From contig NZ_JAJNCL010000003.1 in the NCBI RefSeq assembly GCF_021025955.1, positions 372,001 to 436,000 of the forward strand: a DNA stretch of 64,000 bases. The letters are read 5' to 3'. The position numbers and the translations under genes are program-made. Below, piece by piece: positions 16,610 through 24,675 of this stretch. Numbering within the stretch: the first letter of the stretch is position 1; every line of letters begins with the position of its first letter. A model generated the notes under the pieces. That model searched no databases. It was given only the letters and a program-made list of their open reading frames with translations, and had not been told where the DNA came from. Source of the stretch: Rhodococcus qingshengii (lineage in GTDB: Bacteria > Actinomycetota > Actinomycetes > Mycobacteriales > Mycobacteriaceae).

Positions 16610-17305
16610 GTGCGGCCCATCGATCTTGCCCGTGAACACGGATTGTCCGCACAGGCGATCCGCAATTACGATGGCGCCGGCATCCTTCCTCCGACCGAGC
16701 GCAGCAACACCGACTACCGGCGATACACGCCTCTGCACGCGCAGGCCCTGCGCACTTTCCTTGCGTTGCGCAGCGGTCACGGACACCAACAAGCTACGGA
16801 AATCATGCGGGCGATCAATCAGGGCGACACCGAGTCCGCCTACCGCCTGATCGACAGTGCTCACGTGACGCTGCTCGCCGAGCGTGGCACTCGCACCGAG
16901 GTAGCCACAGCGCTGGGGACTCTGTCCACCACGGCACCGGCACTGGTGCACGGACCAGCGTTGACGGTGGGTGAACTCGCGCGCCGTCTCGGCGTTCATC
17001 CGGCGACACTGCGCACGTGGGAAGAGCACGGCATTCTGCGTCCAGAGCGCGAACGATCAACGGGTTATCGCGAATACGGTCCGGAGTGTGTGCGCGACGC
17101 CGAGATCGCGAGGCAACTGCGACGCGGCGGCTACCGACTGTTGCAGGTCGCCCAATTCGTCGATTCGCTGCGCGAGGCCGGCGGAGCGGACGCATTGGCA
17201 GCGTTCCTCGACTCCTGGCAAGACCGGCTGACCATACGCAGTCGCAACCTTCTCGCCGGTGCGGCTCAGCTCGATGCCTATCTCACGATGCTCGCGCAGA
17301 CCTAG
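16610..17305 (+). CDS. MerR-family regulator with two MerR domains
   Basis: 231 residues from a GTG preceded by GGAGG. Two full MerR-type HTH units are fused: residues 1-70 (IDLAREHGLSAQAIRNYDGA, then GILPPTERSNTDYRRYTP) and about 116-185 (LTVGELARRLGVHPATLRTW, then EEHGILRPERERSTGYREYG). This matches TioE-type regulators. The C-terminus is helical, without a metal-binding cysteine cluster, so a drug-like ligand is likelier than a metal. Divergent from the esterase-like gene, which is its probable target. Confidence 0.88.
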   Translation: MRPIDLAREHGLSAQAIRNYDGAGILPPTERSNTDYRRYTPLHAQALRTFLALRSGHGHQQATEIMRAINQGDTESAYRLIDSAHVTLLAERGTRTEVATALGTLSTTAPALVHGPALTVGELARRLGVHPATLRTWEEHGILRPERERSTGYREYGPECVRDAEIARQLRRGGYRLLQVAQFVDSLREAGGADALAAFLDSWQDRLTIRSRNLLAGAAQLDAYLTMLAQT

Positions 17306-17336
17306 CAGCGTTGCCGATCGACAAATGGTCACGACA

Positions 17337-18002
17337 TCAGTTCACAAGCCGCGCAAGGCTCCTCACCATCCCGCTGACGGTGTCGGTCGACGGCCACGGA
17401 AATTCCGGGAGATCTGCACGCAACATCACCTGCCCGTGCAGCGAGGTCCAGATCGACACGGCATCGACAAAAGTGTCTGTGCTGGTTGACTTCCCAGCGG
17501 CGACACACGCGTCGAGGTTGGTCACCAGAGTATTGAACGCAGCCAGACCTCGCGTATCCGATTGTGGTGATTGACCTTTCGGCCTGGACCACCCGAACAA
17601 GACCCGATACCGAGCAGGCTCGGAAATGCCGAAATCGACGTACGCCGAGCAACCGGCATACAGGCCCTCGACAGGGTCGGAATGCGCGGCCACTGCGTCG
17701 GCCACGGCGAGATGCAACTGCTCCAGCGATTCGGAGACAACCGCTTCGACGATGGCGTCGCGATCGGAAAAATGTCCATAGATCGAAGGGGCAGAGATCC
17801 CGACCTCGCGAGCGACCGATCGAAGCGTCACCGCTTGATCCGATCCGGTGCGGGCGATGAGCGTCGCTGCTGCGGCAACGATCTCTCCGCGCAGTCGTGC
17901 GCCGCTTCCTCGCGGATTTCGGGCGCGAGAACTCCGAGAACCACTGGTTTCAGCTTCATCGGCTTCCTCGGAAACATGACTCACCAGACAAACTTTACAC
18001 AT
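17337..18002 (-). CDS. TetR regulator (WHG-type) of the MFS pump
   Basis: 221 residues from the ATG at 18002. HTH at about 55-85 (VTLRSVAREVGISAPSIYGH then FSDRDAIVEAV); the C-terminal part fits the TetR WHG domain, with SAYVDFGISEPARYRVLFGW. Its start codon lies inside one of the palindromic sites of the divergent promoter and has no RBS, so the message may be leaderless or translation may begin at a GTG about 20 bases downstream. Expected to repress the divergent DHA2 pump and itself. Confidence 0.87.
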   Translation of the reverse strand: MCKVCLVSHVSEEADEAETSGSRSSRARNPRGSGARLRGEIVAAAATLIARTGSDQAVTLRSVAREVGISAPSIYGHFSDRDAIVEAVVSESLEQLHLAVADAVAAHSDPVEGLYAGCSAYVDFGISEPARYRVLFGWSRPKGQSPQSDTRGLAAFNTLVTNLDACVAAGKSTSTDTFVDAVSIWTSLHGQVMLRADLPEFPWPSTDTVSGMVRSLARLVN

Positions 18003-18059
18003 GTAAGGCGAAGCGGTACGTTCTCATCACTAAACATCCGTAAGGTTACATTCGTAAGG
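17995..18059. promoter_or_regulatory. TetR operator cluster, TTAC-type palindromes
   Basis: At least two palindromes are present: TTACACATGTAA (17995-18006) and GGTTACATTCGTAAGG (18044-18059), with a further CCGTAAGG half-site at 18039-18045. The shared form is roughly CTTAC-R-N2-TGTAA. They cover the start of the TetR gene and the leader of the MFS gene. Confidence 0.5.
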
Positions 18060-18061
18060 AC

Positions 18062-19603
18062 ATGATGAATTCTCTTGAACCCACTGACCCGCGACGATGG
18101 GCAGCACTAGGCGCCCTCTGCACATCCCTCGTCGTCGTCACGATCGACAACACCGTCCTCAACACCGCCATCCCCACCCTTGCCCGCGAACTGCACGCCA
18201 CCACCGTCGACCTGCAATGGATCAACAACGCGTACACCCTGGCGTTCGCCGCCTTGCTCATCACTGCGGGTGGACTGGGCGCGAGGTTCGGTCACCGGCG
18301 AATACTTCTGACCGGCCTCATACTTTTTGCCCTCGGGTCTGCCTGCGCTGCTCTCTCTCACACGTCATTGCAGCTGATCGGTTGGAGAACAGTTATGGGA
18401 GCAGCCGCCGCACTGGTCATGCCCGCGACGCTGTCACTTGTCGTCTCGATGTTCGCCCCGCACGAGAGAGGTCGGGCGATAGGCATCTGGTCTGCAACCG
18501 CCGGACTCGGAATCGCGATCGGTCCGGTAGCCGGTGGTGTACTACTCGAACATTTCAACTGGGGAAGTGTCTTCTGGATCAACCTCCCACTGGTCGCCGG
18601 TGTGATCGCCGCGACGGTTTTTCTTGTGCCCCCGGCGAGAGGAATCACGAAGGGTTCGTTCGACATCCCCGGGCTCCTGTTGTCCGCCGGCGGACTGGCT
18701 TTGATGGTGGATGCTCTCACCCAGGCAAGCCTTCGCGGATGGTCGTCGCCCGTCACGATGCTGGAGATCGTCAGCGCAACAGCACTTCTCGCCGGATTCG
18801 TCTGGTGGGAGCTGCGGGCCTCGGCACCGATGACCGACGTGTGCATCTTCACCAGTCGGGTGTTCAGCATCTCCAATGCCATCTTGGCCGTAACGTTCTT
18901 CGCCCTGTTCGGAGTTCTCTTCACGTACACGCAATACCTTCAATTCGTTCGCGGTTACGGTCCATTGGTTGCCGGCGTCGGTGCAGTTCCGTTTGCGATA
19001 GTGATGGCGGCTGTCGCCTCCAGCAGCGATCGTGTGGTCGGCCGACTCGGCGTGCGCAGTTCGATCGCGAGCGGCCTCACAGTCATGTCCGTGGGACTGT
19101 TGGTCCTGTCGATCGCAGCGGACAGGTACGCACCGTTCGGAATCCTGGCTGCGATCATGGCACTGGTCGGCGCGGGGATGGGGTTGGTCATGGCTCCGGC
19201 CACAACTGCGTCGATGTCTTCGGTTGCGCCCCAGCAGGCTTCGATGGCCAGTTCGATCAACAGCGTCGTGCGAGAGTTGGGTGGAGTTCTGGGCGTCGCC
19301 GTCATCGGGACGGTCGTAGCCACTGTTTTCCGGTCCCGCTTCGAACCCGGAGTCGACACTTCCACAGCCGATCTGGCGCAGATCCATGCCGGCGCTCCCC
19401 CAGCGAGTGCCTTGACCGACGCAGCGAACCAGGCTTACACCTCGGCGATGAGTACCGGAATCCAAATCTGTGCCGCAGTCGCGTTCATCGGTGCGTTGGC
19501 CGTCATTGCGCTGTTTCCCGCACCACGTCGCCCGGCTTCTTGTCCTCCCGCAGACCTCGCCAACTCGGATGACGCAGACGCTCGGTGTTCGTCCAATCCA
19601 TGA
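18062..19603 (+). CDS. MFS drug efflux pump, DHA2/EmrB-QacA type
   Basis: 513 residues with 14 hydrophobic segments. Motifs: VTIDNTVLNTAIPTLARELH in TM1 (DHA2 motif D), LGARFGHRRILL (motif A, loop 2-3) and GLGIAIGPVAGGVL (motif C, antiporter). It exports hydrophobic cations or antibiotics against protons. ATGs occur at 18062 and 18065, and the second has better spacing to AAGGA. Controlled by the divergent TetR. Its last 101 bases overlap the 3' end of ligD on the other strand. Confidence 0.9.
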   Translation: MMNSLEPTDPRRWAALGALCTSLVVVTIDNTVLNTAIPTLARELHATTVDLQWINNAYTLAFAALLITAGGLGARFGHRRILLTGLILFALGSACAALSHTSLQLIGWRTVMGAAAALVMPATLSLVVSMFAPHERGRAIGIWSATAGLGIAIGPVAGGVLLEHFNWGSVFWINLPLVAGVIAATVFLVPPARGITKGSFDIPGLLLSAGGLALMVDALTQASLRGWSSPVTMLEIVSATALLAGFVWWELRASAPMTDVCIFTSRVFSISNAILAVTFFALFGVLFTYTQYLQFVRGYGPLVAGVGAVPFAIVMAAVASSSDRVVGRLGVRSSIASGLTVMSVGLLVLSIAADRYAPFGILAAIMALVGAGMGLVMAPATTASMSSVAPQQASMASSINSVVRELGGVLGVAVIGTVVATVFRSRFEPGVDTSTADLAQIHAGAPPASALTDAANQAYTSAMSTGIQICAAVAFIGALAVIALFPAPRRPASCPPADLANSDDADARCSSNP

Positions 19604-21785
19604 ACCGCACCTCGCCGACGAGTTCCGGTTTCACCCACACTGCTCCCTTGCGGTCGTCGGCGGGCAGTTCCTCCTCGAACGGGCTTTCCTTCTGACGCAG
19701 CGGTTCCAGTATCGCAAGTAACGACTCCAAATCGCGATCACTGAAGCCGGTGCCGACGCGCCCCACGTAGGTCAACCCGTGCTCGCCCGGAATGCCCATG
19801 AGCAGCGCGCCGATTCCCTGCGCTCGATTGCCCTGTCCAGTGCGCCACCCACCGATCACCACCTCCTGGGTGCGCCAGTTCTTCACCTTGATCCAACTCG
19901 ACCCACGCCGACCCGGAAGGTAGACCGATGCACGACGTTTGGCGACAATCCCTTCCCACCCGGCATCGGTACTCACCTCCAACGCGTTCTCCGCCGCACC
20001 CTCGATCTGTGGGGGTACCTCGAGTTCACCGACCTTGCCCGCCAATGCATTCAACACGGTACGGCGATCCGAATAGGACTTCCGCAGCAAAGACACTCCG
20101 TCGAGGTACAGAAGATCGAAGGCCAGAAAAACCGGATCCCCACCGCGCTGCAGCAGACCGAAATCGGTGACACCCGCCTCGTTGTACGCCACCACTTCGC
20201 CGTCGAGAACCACGTCATGACCGTCCAGGGTCTCGGCCAACCCGGAAAGGGCGGGATAGTCCCGAGTCTTGTCGTTACCCGCGCGACTGCGGAGTGACAT
20301 TGCGCCCGAAAGGTATTCGAGAATCACTCGAATACCGTCCCACTTTCCTTCGAAAGCCCACTCCTGCGGGTCGAGACCCTCGAGCGTTCCAGCGGTGGCA
20401 AGCATCGGCTCGAGATTCTTGGGAAACTCCGTTCCGAAACTCGCGTTCTGGTCCTTCATCAGATGCATCAACCACTGGTCACCCTTTGTCCGGATCATCG
20501 CGAACCGTCCCTGCACCCGCTCCCCGCTCAGGCGCACGATCACCTCATCTTCACGCCACTTCTCGGTCTCGTATGTTCCGGAATCCCAGATCGTCATCGA
20601 ACCGCCGCCGTACTCCCCCTTCGGAATCGTGCCCGAGAACGTGGCGTATTCGAGCGGATGATCCTCGGTGTGCACGGCTAGCCGATTCTCTCCGGCACTG
20701 GTCGGCACACCCTTCGGGACTGCCCAGGATACGAGCACACCGTCCCTCTCTAGACGTACGTCGTAATGCAATCGTCTGGCGTGATGTTCTTGAATCACAA
20801 AGGTATTGCCCGCTGTCTCCTTGGCCACCGCAGCCGGGATCGGCTCGGGCGTCCGATCAGGCGATCGTTTGTTGCGATAGTGCGTCAACGTGTCGGCCAC
20901 AGCCGCCGAGACCGGCGGATCCAGATCGGCCAGCAGATCACCGTCTGATTCGACGCGCTCCAGCACCTCGTCGAACAGCAGGTGGCGCAGCTTCGGATCG
21001 TCGAGTTCGTCCCAACTACGCGGCGCGGCAACATAGGGTTGATCACGACCGCGCATCGAATAGGGCGCAATGGTGGTCTTGGCGGCGTTGTTCTGACTCC
21101 AGTCCACGAAGATCTTGCCGGCCCGGACATTTCGAGCCATCGTTGCGGTGACGAGATCCGGGTGAAGCTTCTCGAGTCCGGTGGCGATCTGCTTGGCGAC
21201 AGTCGACGCACCACTGCCGTCCAAAGTTCGATCCAGCGGAACGTAGAGGTGGATTCCCTTGCTACCACTGGTTACCGGATAAGCAGTCCACCCCAGAGTT
21301 GCGACCAGATCTCGAATCGACCTCGCAACCTCGGCGCACTCGGTCAACCCCACGCCCTCACCCGGGTCGAGATCGAACACCAGTCGTGTCGCCGGGCCAC
21401 GCTCGGAACCGTCGAACCGCCATTGGGGAACATGCAATTCGAGTGCCGCCTGCTGCCCCAACCACGCCAGGGATGCAACGGAATCGAAGATCGGGTACGT
21501 GACAACACGATCCGAATGTTGCAGCGACGCTCGGGTAAGCCACTGCGGCGCAGACGACGCAAGGTTCTTTTCGAAGAAGGACTGGCCATCGACACCGTTC
21601 GGCCAACGCTTACGAGTACCCGGCCTACCGATGACGTGCGGAAGCATGACTGCGGCGATACGGGTGTAGTAGTCGATGACTTCGGCCTTCGAGGTCCCAC
21701 TCTCGGGGTAGAGGATCTTGCCCAGATTGGTTACGGGCACGGTTGTGCCGTCGAGAGTGATCTGACCCCGATCCGTCGTTGCCAT
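19503..21785 (-). CDS. ligD: Multifunctional DNA repair ligase LigD
   Basis: 760 residues from the ATG at 21785 (MATTDRGQITLDG); the frame extends upstream but reads into the whiB region. Domain order is polymerase-phosphoesterase-ligase, as in mycobacteria. The primase-like polymerase (about 10-290) has DLD at 138-140 and SGSKGIHLYVP. The 3'-phosphoesterase (about 325-450) has EHHARRLHYDVR. The ATP ligase (about 460-760) has catalytic Lys481 in EGKWDGIR. It works with Ku in non-homologous end joining; no ku gene lies in this window. Tail-to-tail overlap of 101 bp with the MFS gene. Confidence 0.94.
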   Translation of the reverse strand: MATTDRGQITLDGTTVPVTNLGKILYPESGTSKAEVIDYYTRIAAVMLPHVIGRPGTRKRWPNGVDGQSFFEKNLASSAPQWLTRASLQHSDRVVTYPIFDSVASLAWLGQQAALELHVPQWRFDGSERGPATRLVFDLDPGEGVGLTECAEVARSIRDLVATLGWTAYPVTSGSKGIHLYVPLDRTLDGSGASTVAKQIATGLEKLHPDLVTATMARNVRAGKIFVDWSQNNAAKTTIAPYSMRGRDQPYVAAPRSWDELDDPKLRHLLFDEVLERVESDGDLLADLDPPVSAAVADTLTHYRNKRSPDRTPEPIPAAVAKETAGNTFVIQEHHARRLHYDVRLERDGVLVSWAVPKGVPTSAGENRLAVHTEDHPLEYATFSGTIPKGEYGGGSMTIWDSGTYETEKWREDEVIVRLSGERVQGRFAMIRTKGDQWLMHLMKDQNASFGTEFPKNLEPMLATAGTLEGLDPQEWAFEGKWDGIRVILEYLSGAMSLRSRAGNDKTRDYPALSGLAETLDGHDVVLDGEVVAYNEAGVTDFGLLQRGGDPVFLAFDLLYLDGVSLLRKSYSDRRTVLNALAGKVGELEVPPQIEGAAENALEVSTDAGWEGIVAKRRASVYLPGRRGSSWIKVKNWRTQEVVIGGWRTGQGNRAQGIGALLMGIPGEHGLTYVGRVGTGFSDRDLESLLAILEPLRQKESPFEEELPADDRKGAVWVKPELVGEVRFMDWTNTERLRHPSWRGLREDKKPGDVVRETAQ

Positions 21786-21916
21786 TTCCTCATTGTGCTG
21801 GAAACCGCTGTGCCTGGATAGCGCTGTGTCTGGCAGTAGAAATCTGGTGGATCGGAAACCTGCCGCAGCGCAGGGCCACGGGTGAGACTGGATTTTCGAT
21901 GGGAGAGGAGACCACG

Positions 21917-22189
21917 ATGACCGTTCGCAGTTCACCGGGGCCGTTAGTGGAAAACAACTGGCGGATGTTCGCCACCTGTAAGACGGTGGACCCGGCGGTG
22001 TTCTATTCGCCGGGTGAAGAACGCGGACGCAATCGGGCCGCACGGGAAAGTTCCGCGAAGCAGGTGTGCTTCCGCTGCCCAGTCATCCGGGACTGCCTGA
22101 CTTTTGCACTCGAGACCGCTGAACCGCACGGAGTCTGGGGTGGGACGACGCCGTCTGAGCGCCTTGCGCTACGACGCTCAGCTGCGTGA
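21917..22189 (+). CDS. WhiB-family iron-sulfur transcription factor
   Basis: 90 residues from the ATG at 21917, preceded by GAGAGGAG. Four cluster-binding cysteines (21, 51, 54, 60) follow the C-x29-C-x2-C-x5-C pattern, then the GVWGG turn and a basic tail. WhiB proteins bind a [4Fe-4S] cluster and the sigma factor SigA. There is no AT-hook, so it is not WhiB7; the specific WhiB paralogue cannot be named. Divergent from ligD, with 131 bp between starts, and possibly stress-linked. Confidence 0.92.
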   Translation: MTVRSSPGPLVENNWRMFATCKTVDPAVFYSPGEERGRNRAARESSAKQVCFRCPVIRDCLTFALETAEPHGVWGGTTPSERLALRRSAA

Positions 22190-22240
22190 ACAGGTCCCGC
22201 ACGAGACCCCCGTCACGTCCGTACCGGACAAACAGGCAAG

Positions 22241-23155
22241 ATGGCGCCCATGACACGACGCGCTGTTGCCGTGACCGCGATCTTCGCTTCCTCGATCTTG
22301 TTGGGCTCATGTTCGTCGCAGCCGGAGGCACCTGCGGCAGCGGACACCACGACCACGGTTCCCGAGGCCTTCACCAAACTGCCCTCGACCACCGCGGTGG
22401 ACAAGTGCGGACCCCAGAGCGGGACCACCCTCGAAGACGGTGTCTTGACCATCGCCACCGATTCACCGGCGTACGCACCGTGGTTCGTCGACAACAATCC
22501 GTCGAACGGCAAGGGCTTCGAGGGCGCGGTGGCCCGCGCCGTCGTCGACAAGCTCGGATACACCACCGAGCAGGTTCGCTTCACCACGGTCGCCTTCAAC
22601 GACGCGTTGAAACCGGGCCCCAAGGACTTCGACTTCGACGCCAATCAGTTCACGATTTCCGGGGAACGCCGCGAGAACGTCGACTTCAGCTCGCCGTACT
22701 ACGCAGTGGCGCAGTCGGTGATCGCCTCACGCGGAAGCAAAGCCGCTGGTGCAAAGAATCTTGCGGATCTTTCCGGCTACCGCTTGGGCGCTCAGACGGG
22801 TTCCACCAGCCTCGCGGCGATCACCGACACGATTGTTCCGACCACTGCGCCACGCGAGTTCGCGACCACGGACGACGCGAAAGCAGCGCTGGCCGCGGGC
22901 GAGATCGAGGCGCTGGTCGTCGACATCCCGACGGGATTCCACATCACCGAGAACGAACTCCCCGGGTCCGTCATCGTGGGTCAGTTTCCGCGGCCCAACG
23001 CGGTCACCGAATTCTTCGGTTTGGTGCTCGAGAAGAACAGTCCACTGACCGCGTGTGTCTCCGCCGCCGTGGATGCGCTCTACGCCGACGGCACCCTCGA
23101 GAAGCTCGCGACCGAATGGATCACGGACAGCGCGGACGCACCCGTACTCGAGTAA
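22241..23155 (+). CDS. Solute-binding lipoprotein (SBP_bac_3 type)
   Basis: 304 residues. Lipoprotein signal ILLGSC with Cys24 lipidated, then a Thr-rich linker and a type 3 periplasmic-binding fold (GVLTIATDSPAYAPWFVDN, GFEGAVARAVVDKLGY, FDANQFTISGERRENVDFS, TGSTSLAAITD). This family binds amino acids or small amines for ABC import. No permease or ATPase lies next to it, so it is an orphan component here. The start may be 22241 or 22250. Its stop is one base from the convergent decayed vWA gene. Confidence 0.88.
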   Translation: MAPMTRRAVAVTAIFASSILLGSCSSQPEAPAAADTTTTVPEAFTKLPSTTAVDKCGPQSGTTLEDGVLTIATDSPAYAPWFVDNNPSNGKGFEGAVARAVVDKLGYTTEQVRFTTVAFNDALKPGPKDFDFDANQFTISGERRENVDFSSPYYAVAQSVIASRGSKAAGAKNLADLSGYRLGAQTGSTSLAAITDTIVPTTAPREFATTDDAKAALAAGEIEALVVDIPTGFHITENELPGSVIVGQFPRPNAVTEFFGLVLEKNSPLTACVSAAVDALYADGTLEKLATEWITDSADAPVLE

Positions 23156-23156
23156 T

Positions 23157-24078
23157 TCAGCCGGCGCGCCAACTGATCGCGCCGACGAAGACCTTCGGGA
23201 TGTCTGCCGGTATCGGAGCGAAATGACTGTTGCCTCCGGTGAGAGCCGAATCTGCTCGGGCACATCGGTATAGGCGTCATCGGTGACGCCGATGGTGATG
23301 ATCGGCACCGGGCGCGTCGGGTCCTGTTCGCGAGTCACGGTGTCGAGGAGTTCCCGCAGCGAGATACCTGTCGAATCGTCGTTGGCACCGTCGGTCAGCA
23401 GAATCACCGAATTGATCGAGGCCGGATCGGAGGACTGTTGCACCGACCGATACGCGGCGAGAACGCTGTCGTACAAACCTGTTCCGCCGCCGACGATCGA
23501 AGAGAGATTGTCGATCTGAGACAGTAGTTTGCTCCGATGGTCCGTCTCGTCTTCGGTTGCATCCATACGGGCGATGGGTTCGAGTTCGCGGTAGTCCGTC
23601 CCGTCACCGAGGTCCACGGAGAATGCCCAGAGGCCCAATTGTGCGTTGCCGGGAAACATTCGGATCGCGATGTCGCCGGCCTGCGCAGTCGCGGCCATAC
23701 AAGTGATCCCGGCCTGCATGTAGTCCATGGACCCCGAGACGTCGACAACTGCCAAGGCGCGCGATGGTCTGACAGAATCTCGTACCGCGCGAGGGCCTTG
23801 GTGACCACAGCCGGATCGGACGGCACCAGCGACAAAACCTTCCCCACTCCACCGGCGACCAGTGGGGCCTGATCCGCGCCGCGGAACCCGAGGCCGGCGA
23901 GCACGGAGCGTCCGGTGTCCGATGTCAGAGCCGCCGCCAGCAGTTTGCCGGCTTCGTCTGTCCTCGACGAGTCTGCACCCACACTTGCCATCGGATAGTC
24001 CATGAAGACCGAACCGACGGCCGGCACGGACGCGGTGAGTCCACTACATTGAGCGAATCCTTTCCAGCGGGACCCGCA
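23157..24078 (-). pseudogene. Decayed substrate-binding/vWA protein
   Basis: Remnant of a secreted protein with a solute-binding-like N-terminal half and a von Willebrand A half. The vWA MIDAS motif LAVVDVSGSM, the TDGANDDSTG loop and the C-terminal PADIPKVFVGAISWRAG are all present but in three frames. One shift lies near 23766-23775 (after KALARYEILS) and another near 23246-23250 (after DVPEQI). Upstream, similarity stops around 24078 with no signal peptide or start codon, so the 5' part is gone too. The family is normally about 550 residues and metal-ion dependent. Confidence 0.75.
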
Positions 24079-24169
24079 CCGATAACCAACCGATGCCTGG
24101 TTTATTTCGCCGAAAAGAATCCTAACTCATATTAGCGGCGAAGTAGCTCTATGTTTGTATCTCGACAAA

Positions 24170-24601
24170 CTAGGTGTAGATCTGGACAAACTGGGCCAGT
24201 GACTTCTCCACATCGCCTTTGAGCGCCCGCGCCACACTCGAACCGATCGGGCCGAACAACGGCGCGCCGCCCAACTCGACTGTCAGCGCGAGTTCCGACC
24301 CGTCGCCCTTTGCCTTCACGTCGAGTTCGAGACCGAGCTTGACCCCGCCCTTGCCGTCTCCCTTGAGCGAGATCGCCTTCGGGACGTCATATTTCTTGAT
24401 GGTCCACCGAACGCGGTTGCGCAGGCCCTTCACCGTCACGACCGAGCTGATCTCGGTACTGACACCCAATTGCTCGGGAAGTTCACTGCGCCATCCGTCG
24501 TGAACCACGAGCCAGTTTTCGTATCCACTGAGATCGGACGCCTTGTCCCACACTTCCTGAGGAGGAAGCGGAACATCGATTTTCACTGTGAGCTTTGCCA
24601 T
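24170..24601 (-). CDS. SRPBCC (START-like) domain protein
   Basis: 143 residues from MAKLTVKID at 24601. Polyketide-cyclase/SRPBCC helix-grip fold pattern: VDVPLPPQEVWDKASDLSG-like opening, VVTVKGLRNRVRWTIKKYD and a C-terminal amphipathic helix (VARALKGDVEKSLAQFVQIY). Such proteins bind hydrophobic ligands. No enzyme or transporter partner is obvious. It lies 74 bases downstream of the symporter gene on the same strand, without a visible terminator. Confidence 0.8.
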   Translation of the reverse strand: MAKLTVKIDVPLPPQEVWDKASDLSGYENWLVVHDGWRSELPEQLGVSTEISSVVTVKGLRNRVRWTIKKYDVPKAISLKGDGKGGVKLGLELDVKAKGDGSELALTVELGGAPLFGPIGSSVARALKGDVEKSLAQFVQIYT

Positions 24602-24675
24602 GGCAGAACAATAAGCCCCGTGCGCCTTTTCCGTAACCAGAGGTACCAGAAAGACGCACGGGGGCTTTGCCCCTA

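Noticed and set aside
21917..22189. WhiB7 antibiotic-resistance regulator
   Set aside because: Lacks the C-terminal AT-hook (RGRP-type) that defines WhiB7.
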